DNA from: Polytrichum commune
Lineage: Eukaryota > Streptophyta > Polytrichopsida > Polytrichales > Polytrichaceae
Length of the DNA stretch: 64,000 nucleotides
Assembly: GCA_950295325.1 (NCBI GenBank)
Contig: OX485803.1
Location: forward strand, 8,744,001 to 8,808,000
Direction: 5' to 3'
Shown here: positions 1 through 9,910 of the stretch, one piece after another
Layout of the letters: each line of letters opens with the position of its first letter
How positions within the stretch are numbered: the stretch's first letter is position 1
Translations under genes and position numbers: made by a program
The notes under the pieces: generated by a model
The model's database searches: none
Seen by the model: the letters and a program-made list of their open reading frames with translations, nothing else
Told to the model about the DNA's origin: nothing

Positions 1-310
1 CAAATCAACTGTTCACATTTGGTGGGAAGGTTAAGGTGGGAGAGGATTTATATGTGATTTGGATCAGGACTATTCTAGATCATGTTGGTACTATGTAGGC
101 CGATTTTGCCTAGGGAGGAAGGATCTTGCTTGGTATATAGACCCGAATGGTATTGAAAGCAAAAAGATTGTCAAACGTCGATACCCTATGGATATAAAAA
201 ATGGGTGAAAACCTCATTATAGGTACCCAAACGGTGTCAAATAAAGACGATATGCATCCAACATTGGTTCAAGTGTAGACCTAAGACCCACAAATATCAT
301 AGCACCATGG
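1..310. repeat. Diverged dispersed repeat, copy 1
   Basis: Positions about 55-276 align along their whole length with 2464-2690. Both contain a recurring phrase of the form ACCCRAAYGGTRTYRAA (at about 146 and 225 here). The spacing between phrases is close to a multiple of 40 bp, which suggests an old tandem array that has drifted. No coding potential is seen. Confidence 0.5.
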
Positions 311-1140
311 CTACTTTGACACTAGTTTCTTTATTTTGAAGGGAAAGTGCCATGTAGACATCATATGATTATAGATTCAAACCTATGAGAAAGTTGGCAT
401 GGCACAAAAGCTAATTACGATTCAATACAGTCCAAAGTGTTGAGCATGACATGGCATTGCAAAAGCCAAAGTGAATGGTTTTCATTGTATGCATGTGATA
501 CATTACATTGTGTTGTTTTCATGTGTTGAGTTGAATGGCATTCCGGAAAGAATTAATGACAAACCCACAAGGGGGGGGGGGGAGAGGTGTTTTCTTTGGT
601 GATTTTCTTATCATCAAACATCACCATGTTCGTGGCTTCATGTTTGGTGAATCAACACGAGAGGATTATTGCATATGAACGTACCTCTTCTTCACTCATC
701 CTACAAAAACTCACTAAACAATAAGTAGATTGATGTCATTTCAAAAAGAATTGACACCACGTACAACCAAGTTCAAGGACCTCGAAGCTCCATTTTGTCA
801 AATGGAGCATGAAATTTGATATCTCTCAACAACAAACCTCTATGGGACATTATTTATCTTCCCATCTATCTATCGATCGAATGAATAGATGGATGAGAGG
901 CAAGCTTTCATCCTACTGTTATGAACCTTTTTTTGATTTTTTTAATGGATGAGATAATCATTACCTACGAGCGTACCTCCCATCCACCTTGGCAAAACAA
1001 CTGGACCCCTTATAGGTTTGTGACTGGTTCCATCTCAAGTGGCATGGCCCAGACTAATTCGGTGTGTAAAAAACCAATCCGAGCTGCATTCTATTCCGAG
1101 ACTTTTATTGTTGGATGAATGACAAATCCGCTCATATGAG
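311..1140. other. Non-coding stretch with fragments of a dispersed repeat
   Basis: There is a poly-G run near 570-583. The phrase CATATGAACGTACCTCT at about 674, and a relative near 968, belong to a dispersed repeat that recurs at 50.2-50.7 kb and near 42.8 kb. I see no gene. Confidence 0.35.
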
Positions 1141-1145
1141 AGAAT

Positions 1146-1167
1146 TCTCTCTCTCTCTCTCTCTCTC
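1146..1167. repeat. CT dinucleotide microsatellite
   Basis: Perfect (CT)n run followed by a C-rich tract. Such CT tracts are common in plant 5' leader and promoter regions, and this one lies 280 bp upstream of a GC-rich open frame. Confidence 0.8.
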
Positions 1168-1443
1168 CTCCCCCCTATCTATGGCCCAACGAATTGGTCA
1201 AAGGACAGTAAAAAAGGAAGAAGAGAGTTGTGGAAGGTGAATGGATAAACATCATGAGCATGGTTTGGGTCACACCTTGATGTTGGTCATGAAACCATGG
1301 CCTAGACACAAGAGGGATAGACATGAAGACCCCAACCACCCCATGAAAGGTGGAATTTCCGTAGAGAGAGGGAGGAAGCTAGCCACCCACCCACCAACCA
1401 CGCAAGTTACTGGTAGTTATCTTGTATATACTGTAAGTCCCCA

Positions 1444-1840
1444 ATGACTGTGGTGGTTAGGGTCAATCATTCATCTATCTTCACCGCTCAGCTGGCTATG
1501 GTTCATCCGTTCAGATACATGTCCGATTGGGCTGCCCAAGGGGAGTTTCCCATAAACCCGGGCATGGAACTGCAAATAGGTAGTACTACAAACAGGCCCA
1601 ACCAGCGTACCCACCATTCACCCAACCTGCCTGCTTGCATGCAATCCCCCTCATTGGCCTTCGGCCTTCGCCCCTTCACGGAGCAGGAACGGAGTAGACT
1701 CATGTGTTCCATGCATCCTATGTTCCAATGTGGGCTTGAATGGTATAAGAAGAAGGCCAAAGAGACGGGAGCAATCGATCACACCGCTCCCTCCTCCGTC
1801 AATGGAATCGTAGGCAGCGGCGATCTCAGAGGTTATCTTG
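1444..1840 (+). CDS. Candidate first exon of an unrecognised gene
   Basis: An ATG at 1444 opens a frame that stays clear to a TGA at 1903-1905, in sequence clearly more GC-rich than the surroundings. A good donor-like GTGAGT begins near 1841, so the coding part may stop there after about 130 residues. A second in-frame ATG at 1498 is another possible start. The predicted peptide is not repetitive and contains a basic stretch (EWYKKKAKE), but I recognise no domain. It could be the 5' exon of the same unknown gene as the GC-rich exons at 3580-3758 and 5383-5667, or a chance open frame. No homology is claimed. Confidence 0.25.
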
Positions 1841-1905
1841 GTGAGTTGATTGGACACCGAAACCGACTGCAGGGATCCCAAGTTAGTCTAGTTCAAGTCA
1901 TTTGA

Positions 1906-2440
1906 GATGAGTTGGTCACAAACTTGTAAAGGGTATGTTTTTTATGGGCCAGGGATTCGTGATGTTGTCTTTGTAAACGCATCCATTGTGCAGGTGAAAG
2001 TGCGATGAGTTCTGTTGTAGCTTGCGAATGACCATTATTGGATCATTTGACTCTGTGAATAGCATCGGAGATCCCAACTTCGTGTAGGGTAGCGTCGAGT
2101 TATTGTTTGGGTCGGTGTCATCTTCATGTTGATGCTAGGGTGTATGAGTTTGGAGGCATTTCCATTGTTTGTAGACCTGAATGATATTAAGATAAAATAA
2201 AAGTATGAGGATTATGGACTGGGTGGGTATTACACAAGTGTGGAAACCTCTTCAAATATGTCCATGTGACGTAAAATAAAATAAAATAGACAACAGTTAG
2301 GACCACTGTTGGACTAGGATATAGGTGAATGCATGGTATCAATGGTCAACATCAATATCGGTTCCAAAAAACTTCTCTGTTGGGCATCAAAATTGTAATA
2401 GCAGTCAAATGTTGATATTCGGCAGGTTACTCCAGGCGAG
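1906..2440. other. Non-coding stretch
   Basis: AT-rich sequence. Around 1880-1930 there is a relic of the dispersed repeat that also occurs near 23.2 and 50.5 kb (TTAGTCTAGTTCAAGTC followed by GGTCACAAAC). No gene is seen. Confidence 0.3.
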
Positions 2441-2800
2441 AAAAGCTTTGTGTACCCAAGTTATTATTTGGGTCAACACCATTCTAAGCCATGTTGATAC
2501 TAGGGCAATTTTGCTTAGGTAAGAAGGTTCTTGGATGGTATATGCACCCAAACGGTATCGAATACAAAACATACTCTCAAATATCTATACCCAACTGGTA
2601 TGCCAAAAAAGGTGAAATCCTCATCATAAGTACCCGAATGGTGTCAAAGAGAGACAATACCAACCCAACACCGGTTACTACCATCCTAACTCCATACTTA
2701 TACTAGGATAATTGTACCTAGGTCTAGAGGTTGAATCTTGCATCATATATAGACATGAATGATATCAAAACTCGAAAACAAAAAAAGGTATCCTCAAATA
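2441..2800. repeat. Diverged dispersed repeat, copy 2
   Basis: Homologous to 55-276. The phrases ACCCAAACGGTATCGAA (about 2547), ACCCAACTGGTATG (about 2589), ACCCGAATGGTGTCAAA (about 2632) and ACATGAATGATATCAAA (about 2752) recur at about 40-bp spacing, apart from the last. That points to a minisatellite-like origin. A looser relative lies near 48.4 kb. Confidence 0.5.
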
Positions 2801-3094
2801 CCCGTGTCATCACATTATTCAGATGAGTGACCAAGTTGGGGGTGGGGGGTGGGTGGGAGGCGGACTGGAAATATATCTTGTAAGGTGCTAGAATTACACC
2901 TCACGGATGCTTGTCAGTAAATATTATTAGAATGGAACGGTTGAGAACGGTTGAATATGTTACGGTTATGCCGGTATTAAACAAATGGAAATGAGCTCAT
3001 ATACTAACCTCATTGTAGATACCTGGAAGGCATCAAAAGTGGGTGATACCGGTCCAATGTTGATAAGAACACGAGCGCGCGCAAACAACAGTTT

Positions 3095-3575
3095 ATTTTA
3101 GGTGGGAATGGATGTCACCATTCTTACACATTCCGTGACAAAGGATGGGTGGGCCCACCCCCTCCTCTTGTAGTACTACGAAAGCCTTTAAGGAGGGGAA
3201 GGGGGGGGGGGGGTGGATGAGAACTGACTTCCTGCTAAGTAAGTAAAGGGACTGAGAAACTGGGGGGGCATCTCTGACCGGGTCAGGTCACAGTCCCGGG
3301 CGGGTGAGAGAGGGGAGAGATCCCCAGGTGCATGGTCCCCCCTCTCCACCCGGCGTTTCCCCGGGTCATCTCTCTCGCATATGAGACCGTGCATCGCTTC
3401 AGAAGGAATTGCAGCAGCTGTGTTTGCAGCCCGCCCGCAAATTGCTTGCTCCTCTCCTCTCTCCCTTTCCTGCCTCCGCATTCAAGCAACACGAAAAAAG
3501 GAAGGAAGAAGAAGGGAGCAAGGGTTGCGACCCCAGGTTTACCGAATCCTCGACTAAGCTAGCACAGTTGCCCTA
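3095..3575. promoter_or_regulatory. GC-rich promoter or 5' UTR-like zone
   Basis: A sharp rise in GC, a 12-13 nt poly-G run at about 3201-3213, several C/T-rich tracts (about 3440-3475) and purine-rich sequence (3490-3520) distinguish this block from the AT-rich flanks. It resembles a plant promoter and 5' leader, but no TATA box or start site can be assigned. It precedes candidate exons at 3580-3758 and 5383-5667. Confidence 0.25.
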
Positions 3576-3579
3576 CAGG

Positions 3580-3758
3580 TTTAGGCCCAAGTTTTTAGTT
3601 ACTCAAGCCTGGCTCTCGGTTACGGTGCCCGGCCTCCCTCCGGATTACTACTTGAGTGCTTTGGAAGCATCTATCCCCCTAGGTATTCTAACACAGGAAG
3701 AATCTCTTGTACAAGTTGTAGATCCTCACAAGAGTTGTATAACTTGGGAGCTCAGGTA
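3580..3758 (+). CDS. Candidate internal exon of an unrecognised gene
   Basis: An acceptor-like CCCTACAG ends at about 3579 and is followed by about 180 bp of open, GC-rich sequence. In one frame this reads as a proline- and leucine-containing peptide (PKFLVTQAWLSVTVPGLPPD...) up to a stop near 3759. A donor-like GGTAGAGG is present near the end. A second reading frame is open over the same bases, which weakens the case. No domain is recognised. Confidence 0.18.
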
Positions 3759-4270
3759 GAGGGAGGTGGGGGTTAATTTGCTTAGGTGCATGTGCAATTC
3801 TTGTTGGTTGGGTCATGAGCTACAAGTATCTGTTGGTTGGGAGTTCCTAGCTGTTAGAAGGTGCGTGGTTATAGAGGGGGGGTTAGGTGGAGTTTGATCT
3901 GTTGCCAGCTTCCTCCATTTCAATACAGGAGCTAATTTACATCACTTACTCGAACAATATCATCTACAGTTACAGACTTGCGCTCTCATCAAGCCCTACC
4001 CTGAGGGGACAATAAAGAGATATTAGTTTTGATTAGTGTCTCCACCTTCAAAGTTTCTGCTTTTGTGGAGGTTGCAAGTGATCAGGTGTTTGGGTGGTAA
4101 CATCATCAATACACAGGAGCCTCTGGAGCTCATCACTAAGAGTGAAGCATTCCTAGCTTACACACTCTCTTATAGACTGTACATCTACCTGCAGAGTACC
4201 TATCCCAGACCTTTAAGCTGAATAGAAGGAGGCATCATCACAAGTAGGAGAAGAGGAACATATTTGCAAG

Positions 4271-4330
4271 GGGAGAGAGAGAGAGACAGAGAGGGAGAGA
4301 GAGAAAGCGAGAGAGAGAGCGAGAGAGAAG
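4271..4330. repeat. GA-rich microsatellite
   Basis: About 60 bp of interrupted (GA)n. A separate CAGACAGA-type repeat sits at 4521-4550. Both generate spurious serine/leucine-rich open frames on the minus strand, which I discount. Confidence 0.8.
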
Positions 4331-5382
4331 TTTTGGTTTTGCTGGAATGGACTCGTGCACTGGAAGACAAAAGAAGGGGGAAGAGAGGATAGTACCGGAG
4401 ACAGTGGGCTCGCATGCATGCCAATTCAAAGATCAAGAGAGGCGCTTCATGCTCGAGTGCCATAGTCAGCGCCCTCAATAGACGTCGAGTCTGCTGCAAC
4501 TAGAAAGCTGAGACTCACGTGCAGACAGACCGACAGACAGACAGATAGACTCCACGGACTTAGGAAGGCCGCTTGGTTGGCTGGAAAGGGTTGCATAGGG
4601 ATCACTATACATGGGTGCTTTACCGTTACCGTTGATGAGAGGTCATCCACAACTGGATAGGTTGCCGGTAAGCTCTCCAACCATTTCCTAGTACTCTTTT
4701 CCTCATAGCCTAATTTGCCCATCAGCAACAATTTTGTGTCCAATTCGTTTGACCGTGAGTGCTTCAACATTTGTATTTCCTGACATTAACTCTGTAGTTC
4801 ATCAAGAGTATCGATGAGTGTCTTCTATCCTCTTGTAAAGGGGGGACGAAGGGGGAGGGGGGTTGGAAACCTTTGGTACATGTGATGCTGGAAACGGTGC
4901 ATTTTCTGTCATGACTGAAGGAATCATGCACGTTATGTCTTTGGAGCATCTCACTAATTTGAGGGTAGAGAAATTGTAATGATCTGTAGCCATATGTACT
5001 TGGGCTGGATGGAAGGATCATAAGAAGATTCCATTTTATGGAAGCCTAATGTGATGATCTGGAGGTGGAGTTCATCAAGAGGAGAATCTTATTCATGTCT
5101 AGTTGGTTTTGGTCTTGGTTTGTTACATAAGTTTTAGCTCAAACTTTGGACAAAAGCTATATACGCTTTGGCTATGGCCAAAAAATTTACAATCTATGCA
5201 AAGGTGGACGTGAGTCTCAATAGCACATGGACGACCAATTTCTGGCACTTGAGATTAAAACCTCATGTTCCAGGCGGTGAAGTAGCCTCTCATGTTCTTC
5301 ATTTGTACAATCTTTGGATCAAGAGTCGAAATTGCGTTTTGGAGTTTCCCTTGTTGACGTGAGACCTGTGTTTGGTTTGCAG

Positions 5383-5667
5383 GAAACGAGAAACGTCAAA
5401 GCACTTCGTGAGAATGGTGTTGACGAGAGGATACCAGCCGTGCAGAATGCCGCCGAGGACATCTCTGGAGAGTCGTGGACACCAGATTTGCAAAGTGAGC
5501 GGTCTGCAGGAGCGGGGCTTCAGAATGACGTGGACGAGATTGACTGCTCGGAGGATGGATATGGAGAGAGCGCAGTATCCACAATCTCCCCAACTTTGTG
5601 TGGGGAGATTGCTGGAAAGAAAACAGCGTCCTTGCAAAATGAAGAGATTTCATCCTCACTGGAGGAG
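5383..5667 (+). CDS. Candidate coding exon of an unrecognised gene
   Basis: A strong acceptor context (pyrimidine-rich TTTGGTTTGCAG) ends at 5382 and a plausible donor (GAG followed by GTAAAC) begins at 5668. Between them the frame starting GAA ACG AGA is open and GC-rich. It encodes a hydrophilic peptide rich in E, D, S and G (ENGVDERIPAVQNAAEDISG... to EEISSSLEE), like a linker in a nuclear or regulatory protein. If unspliced, the frame runs on to a stop at 5767-5769. It lies 800 bp upstream of the F-box gene on the same strand, but the F-box protein has its own complete N-terminus, so this is probably a different gene. A second frame is also open, and I recognise no family. Confidence 0.35.
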
Positions 5668-6031
5668 GTAAACCATTCATTCATTCAGCTTATTCTTTGC
5701 TGCTCCTTGCTATTTCTTGCTCCGGTGAACCGTGAAACTACAACGAGCACTTCAAAGAGAAGATTTTGAAGATGTGTAGCAACAGTACTCTCCAGCTGCC
5801 ATTTTATTTGATTTCATGGAGTTGCCACAAACACACATCTTGAGCTCGACCTTGAGCTGCAAGTTCTTGATGGTCCAAGATAAACGAATTTGAGCCCTTC
5901 CTTACATGTGCATAAGATGGTGGAACTATGTCTCAAGGATTTCCCTGCTTTTGGGGGATTGGTTTCTCAAGTTCAAGCCCAAACTTATGGCTTGTAGTCA
6001 TGTCAAAACCGTTGACCCGATGACTCCAAGT

Positions 6032-6448
6032 TCATGTTTTGGATATGAAATTGAAAATCAATCCACAAATAAGGAGGAAGGCAAAGCTCCACCATCTTAG
6101 ACACATATGAAAGGGTCCAATTTTTTTCACCTTAGCCCACCAAACTTGCAAGCGTGAAACTATGTGGATTGAGCTATCAACACAAGCTTTTTCTTCTATA
6201 ATCGGCCGCTCACTTAAGTGGAGGGCTTTTCGAGCAACTCTCTTGCACTTTTCCATCCACCCAAAGGACATTCCATCCATAAAGAAAACCGGTGATGTCT
6301 GTAACAGGCGAGAGTTGATGGATGTTTCCTCACCATCCACTCTCCTTTCACCCGATATGTAGTCCGTAGCACATTCTATCATTGGATTCCATGCCATCAA
6401 ACTAATCCAATCTGAGGTCTCAAATTCTTCATACATCATACCTGGCAC
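6032..6448 (-). CDS. Unrecognised open frame, doubtful gene
   Basis: A 138-residue ATG-initiated frame on the minus strand, divergent from the F-box gene and ending 19 bp upstream of its ATG. The peptide has a hydrophobic C-terminal stretch (SFAFLLICGLIFNFI) and no motif I recognise. Composition is close to the background. It could be a transposon relic or chance. It overlaps the expected promoter and 5' UTR of the F-box gene, which argues against a real gene. Confidence 0.15.
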   Translation of the reverse strand: MPGMMYEEFETSDWISLMAWNPMIECATDYISGERRVDGEETSINSRLLQTSPVFFMDGMSFGWMEKCKRVARKALHLSERPIIEEKACVDSSIHIVSRLQVWWAKVKKIGPFHMCLRWWSFAFLLICGLIFNFISKT

Positions 6449-6466
6449 TCATGTCCAGCATTTGTG

Positions 6467-7097
6467 ATGATGTGGATACAGGCGTTACCCCTGGACGTAC
6501 AGGTGGAAATCTTGAACAGAGTAGCAGATGCCCGGGGCCTAGCATCATGCATGGCAACGAGTCGAAGCATGAAGCAAGCAGTTAAGAGTGTCCAGAGCCT
6601 CAACCTCATCTGTCGAAAACGAGACTACGAGATCACCCGGGCGTTGAACCCAGTGAAACCCCCAAGTCCATATTCAGACGACGAAGATGACATGGACTCC
6701 GACGAGTCGGATGAGGAGGAAGAACACTCAGACTCTGACTCCGATGAAGAGGACGATGAATGCTGCGGTGGGAGTGCAAGTGGAGCAGGTCCTTCACGGC
6801 AATCCAGCTCCTCCTCCATCTCCCAGGACCATGTCCCGTTCAAGAATGCGTGTTTGCAAATGCTAAAGCACGCAGACAAGGTGGAGAAGCTGCGGCTTGA
6901 GATCGAGCCGGAGATGCAAGCCAACCCATTCCAAAAGGATGAGATCCATCTGGTGGACTTCTGGTTGAGTGAGCCTGCTTTTGCTCGCAAATGGGTGGAT
7001 CTGTGCAGTCATACTCTCCAGCATCTGTCTCTCGTGGATTATGGCCAGCAGGCTATCATGCGACAGTCGCCTATCCTCCGAATCTTGTCTGAGAAAT
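6467..7097 (+). CDS. F-box/LRR-repeat protein, exon 1 (F-box half)
   Basis: Probable substrate-recognition subunit of an SCF (Skp1-Cullin-F-box) ubiquitin ligase. Spliced with 7833-8755 it gives 517 residues. The F-box lies at the extreme N-terminus (core LPLDVQVEILNRV at residues 7-19, continuing through CMATSRSMKQAV to about residue 45) and would bind a SKP1-like adaptor. Residues 70-98 are almost solid D/E/S, and 103-119 are serine-rich. After this come the first leucine-rich segments. From memory the layout resembles Arabidopsis At4g29420-type F-box/LRR proteins (F-box, VNLIC motif, a linker, then irregular LRRs). The long acidic insert looks larger than in that protein. I chose ATG 6467; the next codon is also ATG. 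The exon ends at AAT followed by GTAAGT, phase 1, splitting a Cys codon. The substrate is unknown. Confidence 0.85.
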
Positions 7098-7832
7098 GTA
7101 AGTTCCTTGTTCAACATTCTTGTTGACAGAAATTGTTCACCTTGTCTCGATATTTCCTGAATACAGTCTGTTTTATAATTTCTAGAACACTTTGGGCAAG
7201 AGCGAGCGCTCGGTTAATGAATGTGTTGAGAGTCGTCCGGAATGTGTCATGGACTCATATGTATGGAAATCTATCAGTTCAATTGCTTGTTTGGTAGAAT
7301 TCTGTTATGGAAGGTTGGTTTGATTAGATCAAGTTCTATGCCTGTCATGTCCATGTACTCAAAAGGGGTGGCTTAAACCCCAAGGCCTTAACCCGTCTTC
7401 CATAGGAGCTCCGAGGGTAAGCTGCCTAGGGCCGGAATAAATAGTGCTTGGATTGGTGACCTTCCTAGCACTTGATGATTTCTTGTGCACCCAATCATAT
7501 AGTAGGGTTATCCAAGTGAACCGGATATTTTCAACCAACTGCATGGGAATCTGGGAATCTATGGGATTGTTTCTTGGGGAGGTAGGTGTAGACTGGCATG
7601 TCCACACCCATTCAGGATGTTCACCTTTGAAAGGAGGCAATAGTCTTTGGGCCGTCTAATTCTTGTGATGTCTGTTTCGGGATTACTCACAAATACTTAC
7701 AAACTTAGACCAACTCGAAGATTACCCTCAACACCATAACTCATGCCGGTGGCATCAATACCATAGTCATCTTTCCTTTCTTCCTTTCTTTCCATGTGTA
7801 CTCATGGTTCAGAAATTTGCATGATTGTGCAG
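7098..7832 (+). other. Intron of the F-box/LRR gene
   Basis: 735 bp from GTAAGT (7098) to TTGTGCAG (ending 7832). Removing it joins a one-base overhang (T) to GC and preserves the frame as EKC-TSLKTLEL, where the LRR pattern resumes at once. The intron hosts a 5S rRNA-like sequence at 7365-7492. Confidence 0.8.
7365..7492 (+). pseudogene. 5S rRNA-derived sequence (pseudogene or SINE head)
   Basis: The block aligns along its length with plant 5S rRNA as I remember it. GGGGTGGCTTAAACC matches the 5' end; GAGCTCCGAGGGTAAGC matches GAACTCCGAAGTTAAGC (internal promoter box A region); then TAGGGC and GAATA; AGTGCTTGGATTGGTGACC matches AGTACTAGGATGGGTGACC (box C region). The end TTGTGCACCC matches the 5S 3' end. 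Substitutions and small indels throughout make it a non-functional copy. The following 150 bp, to about 7640, might be the body of a 5S-headed SINE. It is in sense orientation within the F-box intron. No second full copy was found in the window. Confidence 0.6.
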
Positions 7833-8755
7833 GCACGAGTTTGAAGACCTTGGAACTGAGAAACATGTATGTGGACACATGCGACCTTAAGCCGTTACCT
7901 CATGTCACAACTTTGACACTCCGGTGCATCAAGTTGACGGAACATTCATTGACCGAGATCAGTGAATGTATGCCCTCATTGGAAAGCATGGCGCTTGTGA
8001 GCGTGTTTGGCGTGCAAGAAGCGCGGATACACTCCTCATCGATGCGAGTTGTATGCCTGGGACTATCAACCAAGGCCCGAGTGGTGGATCTCAACCTACC
8101 CAACGTCCACAAGCTCCAACTAAAGATGACTTGTCCGGATGTCCTCCGAGTGTGCGCCCCAAATCTAGCCTATGTGGCCGTGTGCATGGAGAAACGGGAT
8201 GGGGCGATAGTGGAGTTTGAGAGGGTCACACAACTGAAGGAGCTTCTCTTTGGGGCTTCCCAGTTCTGGACGCTCCGCGAGCTTATTAAAAATAACTGCG
8301 CTCTCGAGAAAGTGTTCCTCGATGTGCCGTGCATGGCGCTCGGGGAGGACGGGAAATGGGAGGGCGTCTTGCACCATGTCCCTCTCCAGCTCCCGGACGT
8401 GCGGGCGCTCCAAGAATCCTGCCCTTCCCTCCACACCTTGAGTGTTGGACCGGGCCTGTGGCACTCCATGGAGGAGGATTTCAAGCAGAACCACCTCTCT
8501 AGGATTTCCGAGTGGCCTGCGCTCTCGCGGCTCATTGTGCACATGATTGTGCAGAGCCTTGACACATGCCTCTCCTTACTGCGTTGCTTGACTGCTGCTC
8601 TCCCCTCCCTTCAAACCCTAGAGATTTATGTCCATTCAGATAGTCCGGTCGAACCCGGACAGTTCCTCTCCGGTTGTCGGGAACAAATTAGACACACGGT
8701 GTTTAAATCAGGTGAATGGAAGAAGAGCTTGTGCTTTGCATGCTTTAGCTTTTGA
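7833..8755 (+). CDS. F-box/LRR-repeat protein, exon 2 (LRR half)
   Basis: Encodes residues 211-517 and ends at TGA 8753-8755. Repeating hydrophobic patterns typical of irregular plant LRRs are clear: LKTLELRNMYV, VTTLTLRCIKLTEHSLTEISECMPSLESMALV, VVDLNLPNVHKLQLKMTCPDVLRVCAPNLAYV, VRALQESCPSLHTLSV and ALPSLQTLEIYV. This half should form the curved scaffold that binds the ubiquitylation substrate. The segment FGVQEARIH matches the position of a conserved GLKEPRIH-like stretch in At4g29420-type proteins (from memory). The coding GC is well above the flanks, and no stops or frameshifts interrupt it, so the gene looks intact. The last 15 residues, after HTVFKSGEW, are hydrophobic and Cys/Phe-rich. 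Confidence 0.85.
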
Positions 8756-8930
8756 TCATGAGCCTCTTCTTCCTCCGGAGGGAGGAGGATAATGATGCTA
8801 TCGGAGAGGACGGCTAGTATACTATTCTCAACCTGACATGCTGATGTACTCTGACTACTGGCTTACTGGGCTTCTGTAAATTATCGAAATGAAATTAGTC
8901 TTCTAAAGGTATATTATCACACGATCGTCT
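8756..8930 (+). other. Probable 3' UTR of the F-box gene
   Basis: Moderately GC-rich sequence directly after the stop, falling to AT-rich by about 8880. AATGAAATTAG at about 8888 could serve as a loose polyadenylation signal, but this is weak. Confidence 0.25.
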
Positions 8931-9097
8931 CGTCTCCACCATTTTTACATCACACAATCAGGTTTTAGCGATGTCTCACTGTCATGGCAACTTTTGGTTG
9001 GGGAACTACATCTCGTAACCAGGGAGTCCTTGCTCACGTTTCCAACCCTAATGCCAAACATGTTTGCCTCTTTCGTAAAAAGCCGCCACACTTGTTC

Positions 9098-9185
9098 ATC
9101 CCTCCACACCTGGAGTTTGGACCGGGAATGTGGCACTCCATGGAAGAGGATTTACAAACAGAACTAGCTCTCTAGGGTTTCCGTG
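9098..9185 (+). pseudogene. Truncated duplicate of F-box exon 2
   Basis: About 88 bp align with exon 2 positions 8426-8513 at roughly 80% identity by eye. Shared landmarks are CCCTCCACACCT, TTGGACCGGG, GTGGCACTCCATGGA and CTCTCTAGG. A small deletion near GGAGTTTGG and an in-frame TAG break the reading. Flanking sequence does not match, so only a segment was copied, or the rest of a tandem paralogue has decayed. Confidence 0.75.
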
Positions 9186-9653
9186 TCTTCAGGCGTCTTC
9201 AGATTGATCCGGTTCTCTTTGCCTGGCAAACATTTTGGAGGAAGTGACATCCATGCCTGCAGGAAAAAATGCTTACATGGTTTGCCTTCGTCTAGTTTTT
9301 CAATGACAGCACTTCATGAATAGTGCAAGTTGTCCTTTGGAGAGGTTGGAACCACAATCAGAAGCAGAAATCTCCTTGCAAAGCTACAACTGGGGATCTT
9401 TCGCCACACAAGTGTAGGATTAATTGCCATACGAGCCAGAAGAGTGGCTTGAGAAATTCTACCACTTTCGTAATCCCACATTCAAAGAAGCTACATGCAG
9501 CAAGCTGTTGGTACTTTACCCAAAACGAAGATCTTGCAAAATACCACTACTTGCGCCATAGCCCATATCCACTTCTTTCTTTCATCAAAATGACAAGGTG
9601 AATGGCGAGGGTGAACGGGTGGTAATGGACGGGTGTTGTTCATGGCGACATGA

Positions 9654-9910
9654 CGGAGCGGACGGTGCAGGATGGCCAGTATATTAATTTATATGCACAG
9701 GTGCAGTAGACTGGGATGGCATGGACCCAAGCTATCTATTAGACATTTTGAAAAGAATGCACGATGAGGACGCATAGATGTGGACACACTTGTCGTTCCA
9801 AAATTCCAAAAGGGTCAACCATCAATGGTGGCATTTTGAGCGGACGGTGTAGGACATTAAGTCATATTCATAGGTGCAACAAGTGGGGATGGCACGAGCC
9901 CAAACTAGTC
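9654..9910 (+). repeat. Diverged direct duplication, about 185-bp period
   Basis: GCGGACGGTGCAGGA...CACAGGTGCAGTAGACTGGGATGGCA at about 9657-9720 is repeated as GCGGACGGTGTAGGA...CATAGGTGCAACAAGTGGGGATGGCA at about 9840-9894. The first unit is followed by spacer, the second by unrelated AT-rich DNA. Confidence 0.5.

Noticed and set aside
4200-4499. Minus-strand open frames of 60-99 codons rich in S and L
   Set aside because: They are translations of the GA microsatellite.
6464-6466. GTG at 6464 as a start of the F-box protein
   Set aside because: Nuclear genes use ATG; the following ATG at 6467 leaves the F-box complete.
7098-7126. Read-through of exon 1 to the stop at 7126
   Set aside because: A GTAAGT donor, resumed LRR pattern and matching phase at 7833 make splicing far more likely than a truncated protein.
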